From Pseudomonas sp. 7P_10.2_Bac1 (GTDB taxonomy: Bacteria > Pseudomonadota > Gammaproteobacteria > Pseudomonadales > Pseudomonadaceae), in contig NZ_JANLNV010000090.1 in NCBI RefSeq assembly GCF_025465935.1, positions 124,001 through 188,000 of the forward strand: a DNA stretch of 64,000 nt, written 5' to 3'. The number at the start of each line of letters is the position of its first letter. Within the stretch, counting starts at the first letter, position 1. A model generated the notes under the pieces. That model had not been told where the DNA came from, did not search any database, and saw only the letters and a list, made by a program, of their open reading frames with translations. Shown piece after piece: positions 8,337 through 17,223 of this stretch. The position numbers and the translations under genes were made by a program.

Positions 8337-9043
8337 GCCTGGCGGATCTGCAAAACATGATTCTCGACCCCGAATTGCTTGAGCGCTACGCCCCGCGCTT
8401 TATTGACGGGCTGCTGGTGACCGCCAAGCTGGTGGCGATTTCATTCACCCTTGGCGCGTTGCTGGGGTTGGTGATCGCCTTGGGGCGCTTGTCCAATAAT
8501 CGGGCCGTGCGCAATGTCACCGGCGCCTATGTGTACTTTTTCCGCGGCTCGCCGCTGTTGGCGCAGTTGTTCCTGTTGTATTACGGCCTCGGCTCGTTCA
8601 AGAGCTTTTGGCAAGACATCGGCCTGTGGTGGTTCTTCCGCGATGCCTGGCTGTGCACCCTGCTGGCCTTCACCCTGAACACGGCGGCGTATCAGGCCGA
8701 GATTCTGCGCGGCAGCATCATGTCGGTTGCACAAGGCCAGCGCGAAGCGTGCAAGGCTTTGAACCTGTCGCGCTGGACGACGTTTCGCAAGGTCGTGCTG
8801 CCGCAGTCGCTGCTGGTGGCCATCGGCCCGCTGGGCAACGAGTTGATCCTGATGATCAAGGCCAGCGCCATCGCCTCGCTGGTGACCATCTATGACCTGA
8901 TGGGCGTGACCAAGATGGTCTTTGCCCGCACGTTCGATTTCCAGGTGTACCTGTGGGCTGCAGTGCTTTATCTGCTGATCGTCGAAATCGTGCGTCGCAC
9001 CCTCAAATTTATCGAAGGCCGCCTCAGCCGCCATTTGCAGTAA
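8333..9043 (+). CDS. amino-acid ABC transporter permease (HisM-type)
   Basis: A 236-residue partner permease. It has the YFFRGSPLLAQLFLLYYGLG motif, the EAA loop REACKALNLSRWTTFRKVVLPQSLL, and a C-terminal helix ending KFIEGRLSRHLQ. It is translationally coupled to the upstream permease and lies 27 bases before the amaD-like dehydrogenase. Confidence 0.92.
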   Translation: MSLADLQNMILDPELLERYAPRFIDGLLVTAKLVAISFTLGALLGLVIALGRLSNNRAVRNVTGAYVYFFRGSPLLAQLFLLYYGLGSFKSFWQDIGLWWFFRDAWLCTLLAFTLNTAAYQAEILRGSIMSVAQGQREACKALNLSRWTTFRKVVLPQSLLVAIGPLGNELILMIKASAIASLVTIYDLMGVTKMVFARTFDFQVYLWAAVLYLLIVEIVRRTLKFIEGRLSRHLQ

Positions 9044-9070
9044 GCCCACTTTCGTTCAAAGGACTTGTTT

Positions 9071-10312
9071 ATGCATTGCGACATTCTCGTTCTGGGAGCC
9101 GGCATTGTCGGCGTCAGTACCGCGTTGCAACTCCAGGCGCACGGACGCAACGTTGTGTTGCTCGACCGCGACCAACCGGGCAGCGGCACCAGCCACGGCA
9201 ACGCCGGGTTGATCGAGCGCGCCAGCGTTATTCCGTATTCGTTCCCGCGGGAAATCTCGCGCTTGCTGCGTTATGGCCTGAACCAGCAATCCGACGTGCG
9301 CTACAGCCTCAAGCACCTGCCCAAGGCCGGTTCCTGGCTGATGCAGTACTGGCAGCAATCCGGCAGCAAAGGCCTGGCCAAAGCCACCGAGTCGATGCTG
9401 CCGTTGATAGAAAAGTGCGTCAGTGAGCACGACTTGCTGGCAGAACCGGCAGGCATGACCGGGCTCATTCAAGACAGTGGCTGGGTCGAGGTGTACCGCA
9501 CCCCGGCGGACTTCGAAAAAGCGCAACGCGATGCAGCCGCTCTTGCCCGGTTCAAGCTCAATTACCGGGTGCTCGACAAACAGCAAGTGCACGCCCTGGA
9601 ACCCGGCCTGCATGACGACGTGCTGGGCGGCATTCACTGGCTCGACCCCAAGACCGTCACCGACCCCGGTGGCTTGACCCGGGGTTACGCCGAGCTGTTT
9701 ATCCAGCGTGGCGGCACCTTTGTGCTCGGCGATGCCACCCGCCTGCGGGCCACGGCCGGGCAATGGCAGGTCGAGAGCCAAAAAGGGCTGATCGTCGCCA
9801 ATGAAGTGGTGGTCGCACTGGGGCCACAGGCCCGGGCCATTTTCGAGCCGCTGGGGTACCAGATTCCGCTGGCGATCAAGCGGGGCTACCACATGCATTA
9901 CGCCGCCAAAGACGGGCATACCATGCAGCACCCGATTCTCGATTCAATCGGCGGGTATGTACTGGCGCCGATGGTCGGCGGCATTCGCCTGACCACCGGC
10001 ATTGAGTTTGCCGACAGCGATGACCCGATCAATGAAATCCAGCTGCGCCGCTGCGAAGAGCGCGCCCAGCGCCTGTACCCGCTAGGCCCACGGGTGGATG
10101 CCGAGCCGTGGTTGGGGCGTCGCCCTTGCCTGCCGGACATGTGCCCGGTGATCGGCCCGGCCAGTCGTCACAAAGGCTTGTGGTTCAACTTTGGTCACGC
10201 CCACCACGGCCTGACCCTGGGCCCGGTCAGCGGCCGCCTGCTGGCCGAAATGATGACCGGCCAGACCCCGTTCACCGACCCGACACCCTACAGCGCCGAG
10301 CGCTTCAACTGA
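9071..10312 (+). CDS. amaD: FAD-dependent D-amino-acid dehydrogenase (AmaD/DadA family)
   Basis: A 413-residue DAO-family flavoprotein. The N-terminal dinucleotide-binding motif is ILVLGAGIVGVSTALQLQAHG, and the substrate-loop signature SGTSHGNAGLIE follows. The C-terminal FAD-contacting block is PCLPDMCPVIGPASRHKGLWFNFGHAHHGLTLGPVSGRL. It oxidatively deaminates D-amino acids to 2-oxo acids. In P. putida the gene in this position (PP_3596, amaD) acts on D-lysine, giving the substrate of DpkA. Start ATG 9071 has AAGGA eight bases upstream and is better than a TTG at 9065. Its place inside the transporter operon supports the D-lysine assignment, but other D-amino acids are possible. Confidence 0.85.
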   Translation: MHCDILVLGAGIVGVSTALQLQAHGRNVVLLDRDQPGSGTSHGNAGLIERASVIPYSFPREISRLLRYGLNQQSDVRYSLKHLPKAGSWLMQYWQQSGSKGLAKATESMLPLIEKCVSEHDLLAEPAGMTGLIQDSGWVEVYRTPADFEKAQRDAAALARFKLNYRVLDKQQVHALEPGLHDDVLGGIHWLDPKTVTDPGGLTRGYAELFIQRGGTFVLGDATRLRATAGQWQVESQKGLIVANEVVVALGPQARAIFEPLGYQIPLAIKRGYHMHYAAKDGHTMQHPILDSIGGYVLAPMVGGIRLTTGIEFADSDDPINEIQLRRCEERAQRLYPLGPRVDAEPWLGRRPCLPDMCPVIGPASRHKGLWFNFGHAHHGLTLGPVSGRLLAEMMTGQTPFTDPTPYSAERFN

Positions 10313-10328
10313 TCTCTGGAGACACGCT

Positions 10329-11117
10329 ATGCAAGTACATTCTGCTTACGTTCACAACCCTGTGTCGCCAGGCACTGATAGCCGCAAGGTGGTGGTGGAT
10401 ATCGCTGGCCTGAACAAGTACTACAGCGCTTTTCACGTGCTCAAAGGCATCGACCTGAAAGTGCGCGAAGGCGAGCGAATTGTGCTGTGCGGCCCGTCCG
10501 GCTCAGGCAAATCGACCTTGATCCGCTGCATCAACCGCCTCGAAATAGCTGAGAAAGGCAGCATCCTGGTCAACGGCACCGACCTGTCGCACACCAGCCG
10601 TGAAGCGGCCAAGGTGCGCAGCGAAATCGGCATGGTGTTCCAACACTTCAACCTGTTCCCGCACATGAGCGTGCTGGACAACTGCATTCTTGCGCCGATG
10701 TCGGTGCGCGGGCTGCCACGTAAAAAAGCCGTGGAACTGGCCCAGCACTTTCTGGAGAAAGTCGGCATTGCCAGCCAGGCTGATAAATACCCGAGCCAGC
10801 TTTCCGGTGGCCAGCAACAGCGCGTGGCGATTGCCCGGGCGCTGTGCATGGAGCCGAAAATCATGCTGTTTGATGAGCCGACCTCAGCCCTCGACCCAGA
10901 GATGGTCAGCGAAGTGCTGGACGTGATGGTCAAACTGGCAGGCAGCGGCATGACCATGCTCTGCGTCACCCATGAAATGGGCTTTGCCCGGCAAGTGGCG
11001 GAGCGGGTGTTGTTTCTCGATGGCGGCATGATCATCGAAGACTCGCCGCCCGAAGACTTTTTCAACGCCCCGAAAAGCCCTCGGGCCCAAGCCTTTCTTG
11101 CGCAGATCGTGCACTGA
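10329..11117 (+). CDS. amino-acid ABC transporter ATPase (HisP/GlnQ-type)
   Basis: A 262-residue ATPase. Walker A is GPSGSGKST, the Q-loop is GMVFQHFNLFPHMSVLDN, the signature is LSGGQQQRVAIARAL, Walker B is IMLFDEPTSALDPE, and the switch His is in CVTHEMGFA. It energises the two permeases. The N-terminus has about 20 extra residues before the core (VDIAGLNKYYSAFHVLKGID). Last gene of the operon, followed by a terminator-like hairpin. Confidence 0.93.
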   Translation: MQVHSAYVHNPVSPGTDSRKVVVDIAGLNKYYSAFHVLKGIDLKVREGERIVLCGPSGSGKSTLIRCINRLEIAEKGSILVNGTDLSHTSREAAKVRSEIGMVFQHFNLFPHMSVLDNCILAPMSVRGLPRKKAVELAQHFLEKVGIASQADKYPSQLSGGQQQRVAIARALCMEPKIMLFDEPTSALDPEMVSEVLDVMVKLAGSGMTMLCVTHEMGFARQVAERVLFLDGGMIIEDSPPEDFFNAPKSPRAQAFLAQIVH

Positions 11118-11118
11118 C

Positions 11119-11153
11119 CCAGCGTTGCCGCTGCCGCTGGCCCTTTGCTTTTT
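11119..11153 (+). terminator. probable rho-independent terminator of the amaD/ABC operon
   Basis: CCAGCG (11119-11124) pairs with CGCTGG (11135-11140) around GTTGCCGCTGC, followed by CCCTTTGCTTTTT. It ends at the TAA of the convergent MFS gene. Confidence 0.6.
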
Positions 11154-12675
11154 ATTCAGAAGCGGGGCTGCTGCGCACCTCATCGCAGCCTGCGGCAGCG
11201 GCTACAGGGTTTTCATGCAAAAACCACAAGATCAGTAGTGCAACTGCTACGGTCAGGGCGGCCAGGCCGTAGAGCAGCACCTGAAACGCTTGCAGGTAGG
11301 TTGCGCCTAACAGGGCCGGTCCCACGCCTTGCAGCAAACGCGAAGCCTGAGCCAGGTCTCCCGTGGCCAGGTATTGCGCCACATCGGCACGCTGTGAGGC
11401 CAAGTGGTCCTGGATCAAAAGCGCCAGCACGGCACTGACGATGGCCAGTGAAATGCCCTCGCCCGCGACACGTGTGGTGCCGAAAATACCCGTCGCCATG
11501 CCTGCGCGCTCCTTGGGCACCACGCTGATCGACAGCCCGTCCATCAAGCCCCACGGCAACCCCGTGCCCATACCGATCACCAACAAGGGCGCGAGCATGG
11601 CTGAAGTGGGTTGATTAATACCCACGCGACTCAGCATCAGCAGCCCGCCCGCCGCGATCAGCAAGCCAATGGCCGATAACACCCGTGGCGAAAACCAATG
11701 CGTCAGCACACCGGCCAGGTAAGGCACGATCAACATCGGTAGCGACAAGGCGATCATGATCAGCCCGGTATCGGTTTCACTGCGTCCTTCAATGCCGATC
11801 AAACGCACCGGCAACAACACCAGCAAGACGACAAAGCAAAAGCAGGTGGCAATCGGCAACAATTGCACGCCCACAAAACGCGGGTAGCGAAACAGTGACA
11901 GGTCGAGCATGGGCCGCGATACACGGCTTTCAATCCGCACAAACAACCACGCACAAAGCAGCGCCCCCAGCAGCATGCCCAGTACCCAAGGGCTGTACCA
12001 TCCATTGCCCGGCACCAGCAGAATCCCCCAGGTCAGGAGCACCAGCGCGGCCGTGAAGCTCAGGGTGCCTTTGCCGTCCAGTTGACTGGCATGCGGGTCT
12101 CTGGATTCCGCCATCATGGGGAGTGCAATCAACAGCGCCAGCGCACCAATCATTGCCCCCAGGACAAACACCGCGCGCCAGCCCAGATGCTCGATCAGCA
12201 GCCCGGACAGGATCGGCCCCAGCGCCAGACCCACGCCAAAACTGGTGCCCAACAGACTAAACGCCTGGGTCTGGCTGCGCCCCTCAAAACTGTTTGCAAT
12301 GGCCGCGCTCCCGCCTGCCAGGGCCGCCGCGGCTCCCACGCCTTGCAGCGCCCGCAAGCCATCCAGCCAGAAGATGTCCGGGGCCAGGCCTACAGCCAGC
12401 GATGCGAGGACAAACACGCCAACACCCGAGGCAAAAATGCGTTTGCGCCCGTAGCGATCGGACAAGGTGCCGGCTGCCATCAGCAAACTGCCAAAACTCA
12501 ACATAAAGGCATTGGTGATCCAGGTCAGCGCCAGGGGGCTGCCGCCCAGGTCGAGGGCGATGGCGGGCGTAGCCAGCGCTCCTCCCGAAAAACTCAGCGG
12601 CATGATCAGCGCCGCCGTGCAAACAGCGAGCAACGTCCAGCCTGCAGACGTACGCGGTGTGCGGTGAGAAGACAT
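11152..12675 (-). CDS. MFS drug/proton antiporter, DHA2-like (14 TM)
   Basis: A 507-residue inner-membrane exporter with about 14 hydrophobic helices. It has the DHA2 landmarks GTLSDRYGRKRIF (motif A, loop 2-3) and, in TM5, SFGVGLALGPILSGLLIEHLGWRAVF (motif C-like). ATG 12675 is chosen because GGAG lies eight bases upstream and the preceding 21 codons have no membrane-like start. It is divergent from the LysR gene, the usual arrangement of a regulated efflux pump. Substrate unknown. Confidence 0.9.
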   Translation of the reverse strand: MSSHRTPRTSAGWTLLAVCTAALIMPLSFSGGALATPAIALDLGGSPLALTWITNAFMLSFGSLLMAAGTLSDRYGRKRIFASGVGVFVLASLAVGLAPDIFWLDGLRALQGVGAAAALAGGSAAIANSFEGRSQTQAFSLLGTSFGVGLALGPILSGLLIEHLGWRAVFVLGAMIGALALLIALPMMAESRDPHASQLDGKGTLSFTAALVLLTWGILLVPGNGWYSPWVLGMLLGALLCAWLFVRIESRVSRPMLDLSLFRYPRFVGVQLLPIATCFCFVVLLVLLPVRLIGIEGRSETDTGLIMIALSLPMLIVPYLAGVLTHWFSPRVLSAIGLLIAAGGLLMLSRVGINQPTSAMLAPLLVIGMGTGLPWGLMDGLSISVVPKERAGMATGIFGTTRVAGEGISLAIVSAVLALLIQDHLASQRADVAQYLATGDLAQASRLLQGVGPALLGATYLQAFQVLLYGLAALTVAVALLILWFLHENPVAAAAGCDEVRSSPASE

Positions 12676-12801
12676 AGGTAAAACTCCAGCCATTGAGCAA
12701 GGTGACGTAAAGGTCTGGAGAAGATAAAAGCGATCCAATTGAAGAAAAACAGGCTATAACTCCGCTCTAACACGACAAAAACTCCTTAATTAAGGCACGT
12801 C

Positions 12802-13704
12802 ATGGAAAGTCTGAGTGGTCTGAATGCCTTCGTTATCGCCGCCAAGCTGGGCAGTTATGTGGCGGCCGCCGAGCGCCTGGGCATCTCGCCTTCAGCGGTG
12901 GGCAAGAGCGTGGCGCGTCTGGAAGACGGGCTCGGCGTGCGCCTGTTCAACCGAAGCACACGGCGCTTGAGCCTGACTGAAGAAGGCGCGCTGTTCTTCG
13001 AGCGCTGCAGCAAAATCATGGAGGAACTCGAAGAAGCCGAGGCCGAGCTGGTTTCATCGCGGGAAGTGCCACGGGGGCGCTTGCGCGTCAGCCTGCCAGC
13101 GATCGGTTATCGCATGTTGCTGCCGATCCTGGGCGAGTTCATCCAGCGCTATCCGGAAATCGAACTGGACATGGACTTCAACGACCGCATTGTCGATGTC
13201 ATTGGTGAAGGGATGGATGCGGTGATCCGCAGTGGCGATTTTGCCGACTCACGGCTCAAGAGCAGGCCGTTGGGGGCCTTTTACTTTGCCCTGGTGGGAG
13301 CGCCGGACTACCTCGCGCGTCATGGTCGGCCGCACGAGCCAGAGGATTTGAAAGAGCACGTGTGCCTGCGGTATCGATTCCCCAGCAATGGCCCTTTGCA
13401 GGAGTGGGCGTTCACAGGCCGTAGTGACGACATCCTGTGGAAGCGCTCGAACCCGCTGGTGTTCAACAATCTGGAAGCCTTGATTGGCGCCGCCGTGGCC
13501 GGTTTTGGCCTCGCCTACGTGCCGAGCTTCACGGTTCAGCAGGCCTTGCAGAACCAACAACTGGAAGCCGTGATGGCTGATCATATCAGCGCACACGGGC
13601 GCTTCTCGGTGCTGTGGCCCAGCAGCCGACATCTGCTGCCGAAGTTACGGGTATTTGTCGACTTTTTGGCCGAGCACATGACCCTGGGTTCGCCCAAGGC
13701 CTAG
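12802..13704 (+). CDS. LysR-type transcriptional regulator
   Basis: A 300-residue LTTR. The winged HTH (about 1-62) reads SYVAAAERLGISPSAVGKSVARLEDGLGVRLFNRSTR, then a linker helix rich in Glu. The substrate-binding domain is at about 90-290 and includes GRLRVSLPAIGYRMLLPIL. It is divergent from the MFS exporter across 126 bases containing an AT-rich stretch, so it probably regulates that pump and itself. This is the subgroup (with DFADSRLKSRPLG) that often controls quinone or drug-responsive efflux; the inducer is unknown. Confidence 0.92.
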   Translation: MESLSGLNAFVIAAKLGSYVAAAERLGISPSAVGKSVARLEDGLGVRLFNRSTRRLSLTEEGALFFERCSKIMEELEEAEAELVSSREVPRGRLRVSLPAIGYRMLLPILGEFIQRYPEIELDMDFNDRIVDVIGEGMDAVIRSGDFADSRLKSRPLGAFYFALVGAPDYLARHGRPHEPEDLKEHVCLRYRFPSNGPLQEWAFTGRSDDILWKRSNPLVFNNLEALIGAAVAGFGLAYVPSFTVQQALQNQQLEAVMADHISAHGRFSVLWPSSRHLLPKLRVFVDFLAEHMTLGSPKA

Positions 13705-13713
13705 TACGCACGC

Positions 13714-13801
13714 TGTGGGAGCCAGATTGCTCGCGATGCAGGCAACTCGGTCTAGGTACTGCACCTTGTCGCTTCAATCGCGAGCAAGCCCACTTGCACA
13801 G
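13714..13801. repeat. degenerate REP pair between convergent genes
   Basis: TGTGGGAGCCAGATTGCTCGCGAT at the left and ATCGCGAGCAAGCCCACTTGCACA at the right form an imperfect inverted pair about 40 bases apart. This is a second REP type, different from the GAGCGAGC type at 4340-4690. It fills most of the 133-base gap. Confidence 0.7.
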
Positions 13802-13837
13802 AGTGGGCGGCCCCTACTAGATGGATTCACGCACGGT

Positions 13838-15874
13838 TTACAACTCGGCTGCCAGCCGTGAGCCCTGGTTGATGGCCCGCTTGGCATCCAGTTCGGCAGC
13901 CACGTCAGCACCACCGATCAGATGCACGCTCTGCCCTGCCGCCACCAGACCGTCCTGCAGGTCTCGCAATGGGTCCTGACCGGCGCAGATCACGATGTTG
14001 TCCACCGGCAATACCTGCGGCTCACCTTCGCCGATGCGGATGTGCAGGCCGTCATTATCGATGCTCAGGTATTCAACGCTGTTGAGCATTTGCACGTGTT
14101 TGTTTTTGAGACCGGTGCGGTGGATCCAGCCGGTGGTTTTGCCCAGACCGTCCCCCACCTTGGTCTTTTTACGCTGCAAGAGGAACACCTGGCGCGCCGG
14201 TGCATGTACTTCAGGCTTGATCCCGACCACGCCACCGCGGGCTTCCAGCTGTGTATCAATGCCCCACTCACGCCAGAATGCTTCGCGATTCAGGCTGGTG
14301 GCCTCGCCCTTTTGCACCAGGAACTCGGACACGTCAAAACCAATACCGCCCGCACCAATCACTGCGACGGTTGCGCCGACCGGCTTGCGTCCGAGGATCA
14401 CGTCCAGGTAGCTGAGTACTTTGGGATGGTCGATACCCGGAATCGCCGGGGTCCGTGGCGCAATCCCCGTGGCCAGGATGATGTCGTCAAACCCGCCCGC
14501 CACCAATTGCTGCACATCCACGCGGGTGTTGAGCTGCAGATCAACCCCGGTGCTCTGCAGCTTGTGCTTGAAGTAACGCAAGGTCTCAAAAAACTCTTCC
14601 TTGCCCGGCACGCGCTTGGCCACGTTGAACTGGCCACCAATCTCGCTGGCCGAGTCGAACAGCGTGACCTGATGCCCGCGCTCGGCCGCTACGGTGGCCG
14701 CCGACAATCCGGCAGGCCCGGCGCCCACCACGGCGATTTTCTTCACGGCGATGGTCGGCAGGTAGTTGAGTTCGGTTTCATGGCAGGCACGCGGGTTAAC
14801 CAGGCAACTGGTCAGCTTGCCGCCGAAGGTATGGTCCAGGCAGGCCTGGTTGCAGCCGATGCAGGTGTTGATCTCGTCGCTGCGCCCGGCTGCTGCTTTA
14901 TTGACGAACGCCGGATCGGCCAGGAATGGACGCGCCATGGACACCATGTCGGCATCGCCTTCGGCCAGGATCTGCTCGGCAACTTCAGGGGTGTTGATGC
15001 GGTTGGTGGTGATCAACGGCACGCTGACCGAGCCCCGCAGTTTGGCCGTGACCTTGCTGAATGCACCGCGCGGTACTTTGGTGGCGATGGTCGGGATACG
15101 CGCTTCATGCCAGCCAATACCGGTGTTAATGATCGTCACACCGGCCTGTTCCACGGCCTTGGCCAGTTGCACGATTTCTTCCCAGACGCTGCCACCGGCC
15201 ACCAGATCGAGCATCGACAGACGATAAATAATGATGAAGTTCGGGCCTACGGCCTCCCGTGTACGGCGCACGATTTCAATCGGCAGGCGCATGCGGTTTT
15301 CGTAACTACCGCCCCAACGGTCGGTGCGATGGTTGGTCTGGGCGGCGAGGAACTGGTTAATGAAATACCCTTCGGAGCCCATGATCTCGACTCCATCGTA
15401 ACCGGCACTTTGCGCCAGCATGGCGCAGGTGACGAAGTCGCTGATCTGCTTCTCAATGCCCGCTTCGTCCAGTTCTTTAGGGGTAAACGGGTTGATCGGC
15501 GCCTGCAGAGCGCTGGGCGCTACTTGTCGCGGGCTGTAGGCATAGCGCCCGGCGTGAAGGATCTGCAGGCAGATCTTGCCACCGGCGTCGTGTACGGCCT
15601 GGGTCACGACCAGGTGTTTTTCAGCTTCCTCAGCGGTACTCAGTTTGGCCGCACCGCTGTACACACCACCTTCGTCGTTGGGAGCGATCCCGCCGGTCAC
15701 CATCAGCCCGACGCCGCCCTTGGCCCGTTCGGCAAAATAGGCCGCCATGCGTTCGAAGCCACCGGGCTGTTCCTCCAGACCGGTGTGCATCGAGCCCATG
15801 AGGGTGCGGTTGCGCAGGGTGGTAAAGCCCAGATCCAGCGGGGCCAGCAAATGCGGATAGTGAGAGGCGGTCAT
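13838..15874 (-). CDS. fadH: NADPH-dependent 2,4-dienoyl-CoA reductase
   Basis: A 678-residue Fe-S flavoenzyme that reduces 2,4-dienoyl-CoA during beta-oxidation of unsaturated fatty acids. Residues 1 to about 335 form the FMN TIM barrel (LDLGFTTLRNRTLMGSMHTGLE; LQILHAGRYAYSP; GSEGYFINQFLAAQTNHRTDRWGGS). The 4Fe-4S cluster motif follows: CIGCNQAC and the later C of LTSCLVNPRAC. A FAD/NAD(P)-binding half contains VVGAGPAGLSAA and VIGAGGIGFDV. Length and order match FadH (about 670 residues). It is monocistronic and convergent to the LysR gene. Confidence 0.95.
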   Translation of the reverse strand: MTASHYPHLLAPLDLGFTTLRNRTLMGSMHTGLEEQPGGFERMAAYFAERAKGGVGLMVTGGIAPNDEGGVYSGAAKLSTAEEAEKHLVVTQAVHDAGGKICLQILHAGRYAYSPRQVAPSALQAPINPFTPKELDEAGIEKQISDFVTCAMLAQSAGYDGVEIMGSEGYFINQFLAAQTNHRTDRWGGSYENRMRLPIEIVRRTREAVGPNFIIIYRLSMLDLVAGGSVWEEIVQLAKAVEQAGVTIINTGIGWHEARIPTIATKVPRGAFSKVTAKLRGSVSVPLITTNRINTPEVAEQILAEGDADMVSMARPFLADPAFVNKAAAGRSDEINTCIGCNQACLDHTFGGKLTSCLVNPRACHETELNYLPTIAVKKIAVVGAGPAGLSAATVAAERGHQVTLFDSASEIGGQFNVAKRVPGKEEFFETLRYFKHKLQSTGVDLQLNTRVDVQQLVAGGFDDIILATGIAPRTPAIPGIDHPKVLSYLDVILGRKPVGATVAVIGAGGIGFDVSEFLVQKGEATSLNREAFWREWGIDTQLEARGGVVGIKPEVHAPARQVFLLQRKKTKVGDGLGKTTGWIHRTGLKNKHVQMLNSVEYLSIDNDGLHIRIGEGEPQVLPVDNIVICAGQDPLRDLQDGLVAAGQSVHLIGGADVAAELDAKRAINQGSRLAAEL

Positions 15875-16088
15875 CAGGGGGGATGCTCCGTTACAGGCTA
15901 AATCACGGAAAGCGAGGTGCTCATTGGCCCTCGTCGGTTATGACTGGCACAGTAAAGAGACTCCCCGACGCGCTCAATGACCCAAAATGACAAACTCCTA
16001 ACCTTAATGCGCAGCCCCCCTTGGCAAGCCTGGCCGGGCAACCTACCCTAGTCGACGAATTCTGCACACGGTTACCGCTTTAACACCC

Positions 16089-17219
16089 ATGCGAAAATTA
16101 TTTGCTTGCACCTTATTGACCGCCCTTGTCGCTGCTGGCGCAGGTTACGCCTACTGGACCGAACAGCGCCCGGCCGGTCATTACCTGTCTGATCTGCGCG
16201 TTCAATTGGCGATCAACGAGGGCGCTGATCAAGGGCGCGGTAATTTATTGGGCATCGAGCCCGATCTGTCGCCGCGCGACTTTCAAAGCCTGGACCTGGT
16301 GCACTTGAAGCTGGCCGCGTATCTGGACAGCGCCCGCAAAGACGGCCTGCTCAACGATAAAACCGTGGTGGTATTGCCCGAACACATCGGCACCTGGTTG
16401 GTGTTTGAAGGTGAGAAAAACGAGCTGTACCAGGCCGCCAACCTGAACGAAGCCATGCACATGCTGGTGCTCAGTCACCCGCTGGCCTTTGCCAATGCCT
16501 GGCTGCGCGCAGACGGCGACAGTCGGACCAACGATGCCCACCTGCGCATGAAAGCCCGTCCGATGGCGCGCAACTATCAGAATCTGTTTGGAGGGCTGGC
16601 CAAGGAATTTGGCATCACCCTGGTGGCAGGCAGTATTGCCCTGCCCGACCCGCGTATTGAAGACGGCAAGTTGGTCCCCGGCAGCGGCCCGCTGTACAAC
16701 AGCAGTGTGGTATTTGGCCGTGACGGCACCCCGCAAGGGACTCTACAGCGCCAGTTGTTGCCGACCTACGAAGAGCAAAGCTATATCCAGCCAAGCCCTG
16801 ATCATCATTTGAATGTGGTTGATACCCCCGCCGGTCGGCTGGGCATCTTGATCGGCAGCGACAGCTGGTATCCCGAACATTATCGGAGCCTGAATGAACA
16901 AGGCGCGCAATTGATCGCGGTGCCTGCATTCATCATGGGTAAAAACACCTGGGATCAACCTTGGGGCGGCTACAAGAGCGTTTCGACCCCCAGCGAAATC
17001 AGCCTCAAGCCCGGCGAAGTCTCCGAAGGGCAAGCCTGGCATCGCCTGACGCTTACCAGCAGTTTGCCCAGCAGCACTGCCGAAGCAGGCGTCACCGTAT
17101 TTTTGCGGGGCAAGTTCTGGGACAAACGCAGCTCAGGGCATGGTTTTATCAGCCGCAATGGCCAGACCAACGTGGATAACACAGGTGATGGCGCACGACT
17201 GCTGAACGTGTGGCTGTAA
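16089..17219 (+). CDS. nitrilase-fold (carbon-nitrogen hydrolase) protein with altered active site
   Basis: A 376-residue protein with an N-terminal signal or anchor (1-22, KLFACTLLTALVAAGAGYAYW), so it is probably periplasmic or membrane-tethered. The CN-hydrolase fold is recognisable: VVVLPEHIGTWL supplies the conserved Glu (E98), GITLVAGSIALPDP follows, and GILIGSDSWYPE (252-263) is in the place of the nucleophile elbow normally reading LICYDxxFPE. There the catalytic Cys is Gly256, and the catalytic Lys position before LLP (about 220) is Gln. Two of three triad residues are therefore missing, suggesting a non-catalytic binding role. It lies four bases before an AraC gene and is probably co-transcribed with it. 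Confidence 0.75.
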   Translation: MRKLFACTLLTALVAAGAGYAYWTEQRPAGHYLSDLRVQLAINEGADQGRGNLLGIEPDLSPRDFQSLDLVHLKLAAYLDSARKDGLLNDKTVVVLPEHIGTWLVFEGEKNELYQAANLNEAMHMLVLSHPLAFANAWLRADGDSRTNDAHLRMKARPMARNYQNLFGGLAKEFGITLVAGSIALPDPRIEDGKLVPGSGPLYNSSVVFGRDGTPQGTLQRQLLPTYEEQSYIQPSPDHHLNVVDTPAGRLGILIGSDSWYPEHYRSLNEQGAQLIAVPAFIMGKNTWDQPWGGYKSVSTPSEISLKPGEVSEGQAWHRLTLTSSLPSSTAEAGVTVFLRGKFWDKRSSGHGFISRNGQTNVDNTGDGARLLNVWL

Positions 17220-17223
17220 GACC

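Noticed and set aside
13922..15901. 659-codon plus-strand open frame opposite fadH
   Set aside because: Same antisense effect; the minus strand encodes a full-length FadH with cofactor motifs.
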